Below are positions 1 through 12,600 of a stretch of 64,000 nt of DNA, piece by piece. The stretch lies in contig NC_049979.1 in assembly GCF_000003815.2 (NCBI RefSeq), positions 3,818,520 to 3,882,519 on the forward strand, written 5' to 3'. The notes beneath the pieces are model-generated. The model saw only the letters and a list, made by a program, of their open reading frames with translations, searched no databases and was not told the DNA's origin. The stretch is from Branchiostoma floridae. Taxonomy: Eukaryota > Chordata > Leptocardii > Amphioxiformes > Branchiostomatidae. Position numbers and translations under genes: made by a program. Numbering within the stretch: position 1 is the stretch's first letter; each line of letters starts with the position of its first letter.

Positions 1-11
1 AGGAGACTCAC

Positions 12-3000
12 AAACTGCACAGCCCCTGCGATGATCCTCCCGGCCAGGTCCGACAGGTTAAAGAATAGGAAACACGTCACGGGGATGAAAAACTCTCCTG
101 AAAGCAGGAAAAAAACGGATTAACATGGATCTTATAACTGTGTTTCTCAATCTTTAGTACATAAGTTACTACCCACTAGTTATGTACCAACCGACACTGG
201 AATTGGACTTCACCACTGCAAACACTCCATTTTCTCCTTACTGCAAAATCAGACTAATCTACAGTACATAGAGCCTGGTATATATGATGAACCCTACCTG
301 TCCATTTACTGCCATCACTTTTGCTGACTGACTCGATGAGGGAGGACACAGACGGAAAGATGGACAGCGTCACCAGGAAGGTGTACATGACAGACACTGC
401 AGGAACCCAGATCTGCAGCGGGGAAACAGACATTGGAAAATACAATAAACATCTGACGCATATATCAAGGGTGGGTACCGGTACAGAAAATTCAGGTCCA
501 GGTGCTGTCCAGGTCCAAAGGGCCAGGTCCAGGTCTGGGCCTGAACCTGGACCTACATGTAATTATCTGTGAAAACTTATTGAATGGGCGGTACTCAATA
601 CAATGGTCCAATTTTCTACAAAGGTATTTGTTTGGCGGAGTATCTGATTACCGCCGGCATTTGAAAATCCTGTCTCAATGCAAACTCTGTACCTCTGTAC
701 CTGTACAAACTTGGTAGAAATGACTATGAACTCTACTCTACTTTGCCCTTGTTATGTTTTTGAACTGGTGACAAAACATGTAAACCCCTGCTGATATAAT
801 TTGGTCATTTTCTAGTCTGTCCAAAACCCAATCCACTGATATTTTTTTTAGGTAATTTTTTTAACGGTACCAAGGACAAATCATTACAACTATAGGACTG
901 GGCAGTATGAAGAACTTTTGTGGAGGAGTTAACAGCATCATCTAAGAGGATGAAAGAATGAAAGGACACTTGCCTTCCTGAAGATTTGTAGATAAGATGA
1001 GCTGCTGAGGACCTGTATGCCGGGCACACCTGTCTCGGGCACACCTGTCTCAGGTACACCTGTACTGGACTCATCCGCATTTAGGGATGGCAGTTCTAAA
1101 CAAACATAGTTCAATTTTTTAACAAGATATCCATCAAAGGAGAATATGTAATTATATACATTTGTAATCTACTCTGCCTGGATTCCAATCATAAAAATAC
1201 AGCACCTATACACATATTTACAATACACACAACACTACTTACAACTAAAGAACAGCATACTAATTACAAGTACTAAAACTACATACACATGTACATGTAA
1301 CACTTCAGTGGTTCATTTTGATCTCAACTATGGACAATAGGTTTGAAGTGCAACAACACTGCAACAATGTAGCAGACTGAGAATGATGTCAGAACAGATG
1401 CAACACAAAGCATGCTCAGGATTGCACATATTATACTGCTTGTTTATAAACAACATAAGAACTTTTGTGTTAAAGTACTTATATATAGACAAGCATCACA
1501 GGACCTACTGACTTACCTTGGGTACTGTACAGATAAAACCTGGCATATTCCTGCAGAATGGAAACACAACAAGTAAGTTCTTTTTTGAAACTGACCTAAA
1601 ATGTCGTCTGGGTTTTACAAAATGGTAACTATACAATGCCAGAGCGATGCTTTATTTTTTCATGTATCTATGTAACCACAGCACTCCATTTTCAAAAATT
1701 TTCTACTCTGTTGAATTGTATTTCAAGGGGCCCTGCCTACAAAAATTAATTAGCATTCTTTAATCAAAGTACAGTTTACTAATAATAGTAATGGTAATAC
1801 TCACAAATCTGTTTAGAAGTAGGTAGGAGGCGAGGGCGACCAGAATGGCTGCCACGGCCGTCAGGAAGTAACCAAACCCACTGTGGATGGGATCACCTCC
1901 CGCTGGAGGGGGGGGGGTGTAACAGCAAAATGTCAGCTCATATAACAACACCAGAAGAGGGAATCGTGCCAACTTGATACTAGCACATTTATGAAGGTTA
2001 GACATCCAAGTAATCCAAGTAGAACATTGCATTATCAAAAAATAAAACAAGCAACTGGATACATTCTCTAATCAGGGCTCGAAATACTTTTTTCTCCATA
2101 CCTGCACTGATGCAGGTAACATTGAAAATTACCTGCACCAGACAAATTTTACCTGCACCCCTCTGAGTTAAGGAAGTATGAATCATACGAGAATTGTTTA
2201 AGAACCATTGTTTTTTTTTTCTTTTATACTTAATAGGTGGTAACAGTCAAGTCTAAGAACAATCGCTATACATCTAAATGAAAGGAAATTTATGTATAAA
2301 ACCCAGTTCATGGACCAGTGCAGGTTAGGTGCAGGGAGACACCAGAAATACCTGCACAGCTCCAATTTTACCCGCACTAACCTGCATATGCAGGTGGTAT
2401 TTCAAGCCCTGCTAATCAATGCCATCCTATTATAAATGTTACCTAATTTTGCATATCCTTATTTGACCATGCAAGACATGAAATTTAGGAAAAAATGTCC
2501 ATTCCAAAACATGACATGCAGCTTAGCTATGACTGATTTTTTTTTAAATCAAGGGGTCATTTTATGTTGTCTCCTGCTGTTACATCTGTATACTAATGTC
2601 ACTAAACATAAACAGAAGTTACAGTGTATCATGCAACTCACCTGCCAGTGACAATATACTTGCAAGTGCTGAAAACACCCCTGCTAACGCCTGTGTGGAG
2701 GAAAGGAGAATCTGTTACTGTTAGAATACCTCAGTAACACATTTCAACCTAAATCTTGTTTTTCTCATATTTCACTTTCTTAATCTAGTGCAAACATAAG
2801 CAATACTTTGGGTATGTTGAAGGTAAATGATGGTTGTCTAGTTTCTCCTATACAAGTGCTTACCTGTCCACTCATTATAGCCTGTGTGTACCTCCCCGGG
2901 AACTTTCCCGCCACTCCGAACGAACCACCCTGCATGATGGCACTGGCAACTGGGGGACAGAAAAACATCAAAGCAAGACTTGTTTACAAAATTTGAAGGA

Positions 3001-6000
3001 GGCAACACACACGCAAATACTAGACTTTCACTCAATCTGAGATGGGTCGAAGAACTTTTTTTTTTAAAACCTTTATTTAACCTTGATACATCATTCGGCC
3101 TGAGCCGTTTTTCAAGATTTCAAGGGTGGAGGAGGTCAGAGGTCTAAATACCTTCTACATACAATGCAGTACACAAAAGATACAATTCAACATTCCATAG
3201 ATCCTTTCGTATTCAACATAATATCAGTCCATCTCATAGTCCATAATTACATAATTTCTAGTCGAGTCAAGTTCTTAAACGACGATAAAGAGGGCGCCTG
3301 CCTCAAGTTCTGCCTCAGACTATTCCACAGAACTGTGCCTGAATACGTTATAGATTGACTGACCCAAAACTTGTTGGTAAGAACTTGTGTACTATTTGTA
3401 CTGTGCGTACTGTAATAGCGTATTCCAATCATTATACGCTTTATCAGTAGTTGAGTATCCCTATCAGTGATGCTTCAAACTACTAGTATATAAACACTTC
3501 ATAGCAATTGATACATTGTTTGGTGGAGGTGCTTTAGAAAAAAGTTACTCACGATTGATGATGACAACTGTGAAGATTGTGATCAGGAAGAAACCTGTGG
3601 TCGCTGTAAAAGAAACACAAACAGAAGAATAAGTACAGAAGTGGAACCCAGTTTGTTTACATCAGTTCACCATAGGCAGTAAGAAACATGCATAATTATG
3701 CTTTATAAAGACTATTTTTGCACATAAAGTAAAGCTCTTATGAATGAGCTTTTGATCAGTCCTCTGATCCTTCTCACTTTATCTAATAAGATGATGATGT
3801 AAATTACCATCACGATGAAATTTCATTCCACTTCTCCAATCCATAATATATACAAATTTGGCTGAAAAGGGTTCCTCTGCACTAAAAAGGTTAAATGTTG
3901 TGTACTTACATATGCTCCTGACCCAGACCATGACAGCCGTCAGGATGAAGCACACCAACATGGTGATGAGGGGAACCAACATGCGCAGGCTCAGGCTCAC
4001 TCTGGGGAGGAACAGGAAGTTCATGTTAGCATCTATAGTATAGGTACAATGATGTAGTTCCAAACAGTTTACTTGATAATGGAGAGGGCGTACCAGTCAA
4101 TTTGTTTTGAAACATGCGTTTGAGATAATCCAAAAGTTACAATTGGAATAACACAAAAAAGCAGTTGCTCATACAACTTACAAGCAACTGGATATGATTT
4201 TGGAAACGTTCAGACGTGATCTGTGAAAACTGGTCTTTTATACCCTAACTATGAATGCTGAAGAATTTAATTTACGATGAGTCTAACCTTCATTGATGCA
4301 ATTGTAAAAACATCCAGATTGACAACACACATTTCAACTCATCAATTCAAGTTTGTACTTACTTGTGAGCCACAAATATGTTGAGCAGCTGAAAAACCAC
4401 ATTTGGCACCATGGAGGCCACAGAAAAGTAGTTCTCGAACGTGTCTTCATATGAGGAGTCTATAAATCTCTTCCTAAAATACTGGAAATTGAAATGTCAT
4501 AAAGAAGCATCAGTATATGTGATTAAGAAATCTGACGTGCATAATGGGCAACAGTCTTGATGACACAAAAAATTGCAGTTTTTGATGATTGTCTTTGACT
4601 GGTTACATCGATGAAAGTTGTCTCTGATGATTTCTTTGACTGGTTGTATTAATACTATAATACTAGTAGCATTCAACTACACAGAGTCTGTCCCACAGAC
4701 TTACATATACAATATACCTTGATAAACCAGGCTTGGGGTTTCCACTTTTGCAGGGATGGCCTCTCCAGCTATCAACCAATCAGAATCACCTAAATGTTCG
4801 CTTTTCTTAAAGCCACTTTTCTGATTGGCTGGCAGCTGCCAACTCTCTCACCAGCTGTCAGCCAATCAGAAAAGTGGCCTTGTCACCAATTCTCTGATTG
4901 GCTGACAGTTTTTGCCCGGTTTAGCACAGCCTCCTGAACTATATTACACAGAGTATCTAGAGTACAGTAGAGCTGTTTCAGCCGGGTAGGCTGCAGTTGA
5001 AAGCAGTATTATTTCAAGGAGATTATATGAGTATTAATTTTCAGCTAAGACCATGTGATTTTTGAGGCAAGAATAACACACTGGTAAGTCTAAAAAGAAG
5101 AAAATATCTGTCAATATAAAAAGTTCCCCACCATATTCGCAGTGATGAAAATATTCCACGGCAGCAGCATGCCCAACCCTAGCATGAAGAAGATGATGTA
5201 CACGGCGTTGTACCTGGAAACAACAGTGTAAACAATCACTGAGTAAACAACTCAGCTCAGGCAGAACAAAAACAACCAACTGAAAGTCAGAAAATACACT
5301 TCCTGATGTTATATATTAGAAAACAGTTTTATTATTACATCAAATTTATAGCCTTGCAGGATATTACTGAACAAATACACCATTCCTACATTATCAACTA
5401 ATGTAAAACTTTAAGCAAGAAAAATGTCACAGTACTTTACTTTACCATCACAAAGTTGGTTTGCTGGATTTCATGCAATGTTCTAACTCACTACAACACT
5501 TGAGATCAATTTTTTTCCAAAATTTAGAAATCATAAGTTTTGGCTCGTGCTTTCTTTCTCACGCTCACATTAGATGTGGATTAAATGAATAAAGATGAAT
5601 AAGTATCTTCTGCCTCAGGAGTATGCTGTTGATGTCATACATGAGATCCATTTAATATGGCCTCCACCAAAAGAACTTAACTTCTCATGCGTTCAAGGTT
5701 ATAGAAATATAGGACTATAGAAATTGTCAACTTGATTATCTGAATGATATTTGATATCTCATTAATAGTCCTTTGATGTCTTTGATCTACCTACAGATAT
5801 CTATTTTGACGGCAGATGAAAATAGCAGAACCTTTTTTGGACCTCTGTTCAGGTTTCTGATTCATATTCTCTCAATTTGTTAAGAATGTCTTCAATTTTT
5901 CAGCCACAAACACGCCAGGAGATGACTCATACTCATAGTCGACTAGTCTCACCTGTCCTTTGGCGGCTTGGCTCCGGGTACGAGCCCGTCTTCCATCCCG

Positions 6001-6095
6001 TCCATGGCGCCGCCGTCCACCGCTATGAGCGCCTGACTCTCCTCCGACTGTGTCCCGTCGTCCCAGGTCAGGCTGTCCGCTGTCCAGCCTAGCAT
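12..6095 (-). CDS. SLC29A: SLC29-family equilibrative nucleoside transporter (ENT), 3' end outside window
   Basis: A multi-pass membrane carrier that moves nucleosides down their gradient across the plasma membrane (family knowledge). Coding exons in transcript order: 6095-5953, 5213-5132, 4481-4363, 4001-3910, 3603-3553, 2949-2864, 2690-2642, 1902-1805, 1550-1517, 1095-974, 412-298, 97-12; all junctions stay in phase. Visible ENT hallmarks are the first membrane helix with GLGMLLPWN (exon 2), VPNVVFQLLNIFVAHK (exon 3), the helix pair ending in QGGSFGVAGKFPGRYTQAIMSGQ-type sequence split over exons 5-6, and the second-half helix beginning IWVPAVSVMYTFLVTLSIFP. The 47-residue N-terminus is acidic and cytosolic. 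The start at 6095 is chosen because an in-frame TGA lies about 40 bases upstream. The large cytoplasmic loop falls in exons 9-10 and holds a small TGVPE repeat. The intron after exon 10 has a GC donor. The C-terminal helices lie beyond base 1, so the subtype (ENT1, 2 or 3) is not resolved. Confidence 0.92.
2073..2411. mobile_element. CAGGGCTCGAAAT MITE, copy 1 (SLC29A intron 7)
   Basis: Termini CAGGGCTCGAAATAC and GTATTTCAAGCCCTG, flanked on both sides by CTAAT (2068-2072 and 2412-2416). Subterminal ACCTGCAC/GTGCAGGT motifs repeat in both halves. The 5-bp duplication and CAGGG end are compatible with a hAT5-type element. Confidence 0.87.
4808..4883. repeat. Imperfect palindrome built from CCAAT boxes (SLC29A intron 2)
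   Basis: AAAGCCACTTTTCTGATTGG faces CCAATCAGAAAAGTGGCCTT. Two further ATTGG/CCAAT copies lie at 4775-4785 and 4902-4910, giving a cluster inside an intron. Confidence 0.7.
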
Positions 6096-6638
6096 GTGGC
6101 CGGAAAAGTGGACTTTGGAAACTTTTTGGACTCACATGACAAACACCTCCAATAGCCCATGGTTTTTATAGTTGGGCTAAACCTTGGCTGATTGTACAGC
6201 CAAACAAACAAATAAATAAACTAGAAATTCCGAACGTGCGTACGTGTTCGCTGCTGACCCCTGTCCTTCCGCTATGGGCGGATTCATTCTAAAAAGAGGG
6301 TCAAAAGAAAATTAATATGTTGACATCTATGTTTGAAAAGTTATTTTTATCCTCTAAAATCTTTTTATATTAAATCATTAAAGTTTCTTATTCATACTTT
6401 TATGTATAATTTCAATAATTTGACAACAAGTACTTTTTTTCAAATGTTGTTCCCTTTAATCGTAATGGTTCAATCGATTAGAAAGTGCTTCGTGCGAAGA
6501 AAAAGAATGCACGAGACTGCAGAACCGCTGCTGCTGATTGGTCAGGACAACGTCACGTGGCTGTGTTCCTGGGAACGAGCTCCGCGCGAACGCACCTCCC
6601 AGCCAGGCGCATGCGCACATCCCCACACGTGTGGCAAG
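6096..6638. promoter_or_regulatory. Divergent promoter region between SLC29A and WDR43
   Basis: About 540 bases separate the two start codons. On the WDR43 side there is an inverted CCAAT box (GATTGG near 6536), two palindromic CACGTG E-boxes (6554-6559 and 6626-6631), a palindromic NRF1-type site GCGCATGCGC (6607-6616) and a YY1-type CAAGATGGCGAC overlapping the WDR43 start codon. These are typical of TATA-less housekeeping promoters; E-boxes suit a MYC-type ribosome-biogenesis target (inference). The SLC29A side is AT-rich with no clear element. No transcript evidence is available, so the start sites are not placed. Confidence 0.6.
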
Positions 6639-9600
6639 ATGGCGACAAACTTTTCCGCGGAGAGACGGAGACTGTGCCAGTTCTCCCCGCCTGCCGCCGA
6701 CTGTCTGGCCCGGGCCTCGGCGGACGGACGGCTGCAGCTCTGGGACACGGACTCGGGAGCGCTGCGGCAGGAGTACACGCCGTCTGCCCACCTCAGCGCG
6801 ACATGCTCCTGCCTGGCGTGGGGACCTCTCCGAGAGGCGCGGGTGCGTGGTTGCCTCTGGGTCAGCTAGCGAGCATGTGGGGGGAGAGAAAAGATAGCTG
6901 TACATCAGACTTAAGTTGACTTACAGATGTGATCTATGTGACTGAGACTGTCATTCTCGTATAGGACTGTTTAGCTACAGCCGTTGCTGTAGGGTTGATG
7001 TAAAATTACCTGTATTAAGGTTTTACCATGAGCGAAATATGTTGACTGACTGAGGCACATACGTAACGTGGGGGAGGGCGAGTTCTACTAAACTTCTGAA
7101 CTCCAAAATCCGAGTTCATATGTCATTTTGTTGTTTGGCAGCCTCGCAATAAAGGCTACAGCAAGTGTGTTTTGTTGCAGTAAAACTTCCCTAACAATTT
7201 ACTGGATCTGATAGCAGCTCATGTTGCAGAGTATGCTGTTAAAATAATTTGTATACAGGCTATTGTATGGTCCAAGGTGCACTGTGTCTTCCAAATTAAA
7301 ACTTTAAATAAACTTTTTATGTTCATCAGTCTGCCCTTTAAGTTTAACAGTATAGTTAACTGGCATAGTGGCCAATATCATAAGTTGAGTTGTCATGTCA
7401 ATGGACCAGTCAGATGTGTTAATTACAATTTACATAAGAATCACACTAAAATCCTTACGTTTGAGGTTATGAAGGAACATGTAGACCTTAATATGTTTGA
7501 AGAATTGGACTGAAGAATCATCCGTTTGAAATTAATGAATAACAGATTTGTTCTATTTACCGTGACTCCATGATTGATGGAAAATACAAAAAAATGCACC
7601 AAACAAAAGTTATCAGATTTGCCATTCAAAACTTTAAACATCACCCAAGTTGTGCACAGTTAGTGATAATGTCAGAATGATTTGTGTTTGATGCACAGTT
7701 CGTGATGATGTCAGAATGATTGATTTCCCAACCTTCCACCAGAATGAACATAAGAAGAGGAAGAGAAAATCAGATCAGATGTCAGCCCTCTCCTCATTGG
7801 ACATCGTCGCCATGGGAACCACAGCTGGCACCATCCTCCTGTACAGCGTCGTCAAGGGCGATCTACAGAGTCAGCTGGTGAGCTGCGTTTTTTTTATACA
7901 TGGGTAGTAAACATGGTCAAGAGTCAAGACACGACTTGGGATATAGTTATGCTCGAAGCTGGCAAGCGGATGTATCATTTATTCATTCAGTTATTGAGGT
8001 ATAATCAGAACCGGATTGTAAGGTTCGATCCACTCTCACGGGATGGACCCCTTCTCTTTTTGAAGACATGTATTGGATCATTTTACGGCTGCTCTGTACG
8101 ATGTACAGTATGGTTGAAAACTATTTTTGTTGGAAACACAAAAATTAGTGCATGTGCTGATGTCATCTATATTATAATCGAATAAACATAGCCTTTAATA
8201 CGCCAAAAAATAGTTACTCAAGCAACTGGATATGATTTTTATTTATTTATTCAAAATGCAACAGCACAGACCTATAGGCAGCACAAGCTGATGGTTTTTA
8301 AACTTTTAGAAACGGTTAGAGGTTTCAACTGGCAAGAGGATAAGCCACTTATTCATACATGACTGAGATAGATCCAGAACCGGATTGTAATGTTTAATCC
8401 ACTCACACGGGATGGACCCCTACTCTTCTCAAGTTAAACATAGCCTTACATTGCAACCAGAAAACATAGCCTTACGTTGCAACCAGGAAACGTAGCCTTA
8501 CGTTGCAACCAGGAAACGTAGCCTTACGTTGCAACCAGGAAACGTAGCCTTACGTTGCAACCAGGAAACAGCTTGTCTACCTTTGGATCATCAAAGAGAT
8601 TAATTTTCCCCCCTCCCCCAGACTGGAGGCCATGATGACATAGTGAACTGTCTGTGCTGGCGCGCGGAGGAGAACAGCTTGTTCAGCTGCTCAGACGACC
8701 AGCACATCGTGGAGTGGACAGTCACCACAGCACAGGTCAAATGGTGAGGAGTTCGTCCAAGAATTATATTCATTTTATTCATTAAGGTTTAGGAAATAAT
8801 CGCCTGGTTGTCTATCGAGGTTTGAATATTATCGTTATATACAGACTGTGTTCATAGTATACTTCAACAGACAACTTATCTTTCCAAATAAGTCAAAATG
8901 CTTTTCTTAATGTTAAGAAGCCGCAGTGCACTATCAGGAATACAAAACACATCGTACTTCAAAACACCATGCTTGAAGTTCAACTGAAGAGTTGTTGTTA
9001 TTGTTATTGGGTGGGCCAACTACTCACTCTTTGCAGCCAGGGGCTGAATTGCGAGGAGCTTACAATAGGCAGGGCTAAATCTCAAGGGTCTGGAGCGAGC
9101 TGCCATTTGGCAAGAGGAACAAGAATGTCTTCCAAGTTTGAGGAAAAAGTATGAAGTTAAACTAGTTTATGAAGGATATACAAGAATCATGTATCAGACT
9201 GTAGTGATGGACATTGATGCTTAGGTTTGCTTACTCGTTACTAAGTACCATGAGCATCATGAAGATGTGTTTCTCCCCCTGTAGTAAATGGAAAGCCGAC
9301 AGAGGACCAGTCCAAACCATCAGCCTGGGGCCGGGAGGGAAAACTCTGCTGTCTGCAGCCAGAACCATCAAACTGTGGGACCTGGAGAAGAGGGAGGTGC
9401 TGTTGGTAAGGAGAATTCATTATTCTTATCATTCATCGTCAAAACTGTACTGTTAGCAGGGGAACATGGACGCTGCCATGTTTGAATCTGACATCATGCA
9501 GGCGCCATCTTATTTCTGTTTCTGGTTATTGGCTGTCACGTCTTGTCCACGAACTGGCCTGTGTAGTGCAACAACAAACATGAAAATTTTCTTTGTGTAA

Positions 9601-12600
9601 AGTTGTAAACCCTTCACCAGTCCTCTGTTTTCATCTCGATCCCTTGCCTTAGTTTTACTTTGACTTGACTTTGAGGAAACATGAACTGTTAAAACTGATG
9701 TATAGAGACCTTTGCTATAATGGATACAGACTTGTTATTGAAACAAAAATATGCTATTTTTTTCTGTAGTGTTGATAGAGCTTCACAGGCTCAACGATTT
9801 GAGAAAGTCATGAAATGGTCAAACTAATGCATAGAGAACGGTTTGTCTTAATGAATGCAGATGTTGTTGTACTCTGTTGTACAAAAGTGTGCTATTTGTT
9901 CCCCCCGGTAGAGCTTCACGGGCCATGCCAGCCTGGTGACGTCCCTGCTGTTTGCCACGCTGCCGCCCCCCACTGCCAACGGGAGGAGAAAAAGTGTGAC
10001 CAATCAGGAGGCTGCGGTGGACGGGCTGTACTTCCTGTCTGGGGCCACGCACGACAGATTAATGAACGCCTGGTAAGTCTCTTCGGATGCTCAGTATGCA
10101 GCATAGTAAATTAGTGGGAGAACAGCCATACTGAAAATGTTTGCTTGTGGGTAATGAGTAAAATCCACATACCGGGTACTGTAAATGCAAGTTCGCAGGG
10201 ATGTAATTTTGAGATAGCTGGAAAATGGAGTGTTTGTGGTGCAATACTGATAATTTTGAGACTTTTGTGGATTTTTTCTTTTCGCTGTGACCTGTCCCCA
10301 ATGAATCTGCGACACCTCAAATACTCATCCCTTGCATGGTTACTCTACAACAGAAGTTTTCTTCAGCTGCAAGATGAAACCACCGCAAAAGTAGATGAAT
10401 TTACAGTGCTTGGTGCATATATTAGAAATTGTCTTAGTTAGTCATAATGCAAGCTGTAACACATCATCAAACTGATTTTTGCAGTAACTTTTCCATTACC
10501 TGCTTCGTCTTTTCAATAATAACTGATAACGTCATTTTGTTATTTGTGCTTTAAAGAATAAGACAAGGATAGAATTGTTCCTCTTAGTCTTACATCCTCC
10601 TTGTCTTTGTGATGCGTGACTATTTTTCTTGTCCTTCCAGGCAAATTAAGATGAAGTCTAAGGAGAAGACGGCGGTTGTGTCCTTCTCCCTGACAGAGGA
10701 ACCGGTTTACGTGGATGTCTTGAGACCCAGACAGAAAGACCAGGTGCGGACAACTTAGGAGTTTTATTCTAAATTTCAATTTCTTACAAGTCAACCTGTA
10801 TCGATAGTAATACACTGATGGTATCAAGCAAGGTTTGTTGAGAGGCAGCACAACTTTTTTGGAACGTAAAAAAATGTTAACATTGTTGTACACTGCGTAC
10901 TGTCATGCTTGATTAATGACTAGTTATACCCCCTCTGACCTGTACTTTCTGTCACTGTGGCTCGTATGACCATTGAAACATCTTCCCACTCACCTCTGCA
11001 TCCTGCCAGACTTCGGATTTCAACTCAGCAGGGGAACAAAATGCGACCCATATGGCGAACACCCACCAAGACAAACAACCAACCACAAACATACACATCA
11101 TACAAGTCAAAGATTCTACATGATATTGATGTTTATCTCTGTTTGGATTATTCCGTATTGATCATAGAATGTTGTTACCTGATATTTTCCAGCCTGCACA
11201 CCTGGCAGTGGTGACCAGAAATGGGGACCTGCACATCTTCAAGTTTATACTGAACGGGTATGTATTAACTTCCTCTATAGATTGTGCACAACATCACATT
11301 GAAACTGGCAAATCTAGCAATTTCATGCTATTCCCAGTAGATAACATTTCCCAGTAGATAACATTTCCCAGTAGATAACATTTCCCAGTGCTGATGTTGG
11401 TTATGGGTTAGGGTTAACCCTAACCCTAACCTTAACATGTCCCAGTGCTGTCCTAGGTAACATTATGCTTGGCTTAGAAGGTCATGTTTTGGTACCTTTT
11501 GCATGTTTGTGTTTGTGAACAGAATGACTTGAAAATGCCAGACGATTTTCGGTCCGGCAGCTATGCCAACACTGCCGATAGCGGTCACTGGCACGTGGCT
11601 TGCCGCACTGTCTGTTAAATGCCGCGCTAAACCCTCGCAGGGTTCACTTGTGTAACTGAGAAAAAGCCTTTTATACATAAAGCATTTATTACAACGTTCA
11701 TGAATTGAGATTGAACACAACTTCCCCCCACCCCCAGGAGAGGTAAGAAGCCCCTGACCCCCCAGCACACGATCCAGGTGGCGACCCAGGGGGGCGAGGC
11801 CACCCCCACCCCCCTCCCCATCATCGCAGCCCAGTTTTGTCAGGACCTGGACACGACCATGCGGATAGCGTATGGCACCGGACTCAGGCCTGCCTTCGAG
11901 AGAATAGTGAGTATTTCTGTGTCACTTCTTTCCTTTCGTGTAAAATTGTGTTCAACTCAATACAAATGGTCTCGAAAAGCAATTAGGAAAAACAACTGTT
12001 ACAGTATTCAAGGCAAATTATTCACGCACACACACTATGCAGATAATAATCCATTCCTTGTTTTGTGAGGGTAAGAATGGCAGACTGCTATTTCATTTGT
12101 CTTTGTCCTGCGTCTAAGCAGATTAACAAAACAGCATTCGATGGAGGCATAAGGCAAAAACTGTCTGTAGACTTTATATTTAGAATGCATCTATGAATTT
12201 ATATTAACAGAAAGCATGTGCTTGATTGTAATTTTCTCCCCATCAGAACTGCTCGAGCCTGGAGAAGCACACCTGTCTGATCAGGGCGGACCCCGGCCGA
12301 TCCGCCATCACCCTGGAGGAGGATGCTGGGAAGGTGAAGACTCCTGGGAAGGCAAAGGAGGTGACGGTCCTGGCGCCGGGTCACATGACACACGCCGCTG
12401 CGCCGAGCAGCAAGAACAAGAAGAAATTAACACCTAAAGATGTGAGTTAACAACTCCTGTATGGATTACTTACTTACTTATCCTCTTCGTCCCTGGTGAG
12501 ACATAAGGCTATGACCTTCTTCCTCCAACTGGGTCGGTCCTGTGCTGCTGTCTGTACTGACTTCCAGGAGAGACCCATGGACACCAGGTCATCTGACACT

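Noticed and set aside
6333-6919. Overlapping open frames of 78-178 codons around the WDR43 start
   Set aside because: Produced by GC-rich DNA around exon 1; only the frame starting at 6639 continues in phase into a WD40 protein.
8437-8568. CRISPR-like regular repeat
   Set aside because: Contiguous 26-bp tandem repeat without spacers in a eukaryotic intron; a minisatellite.
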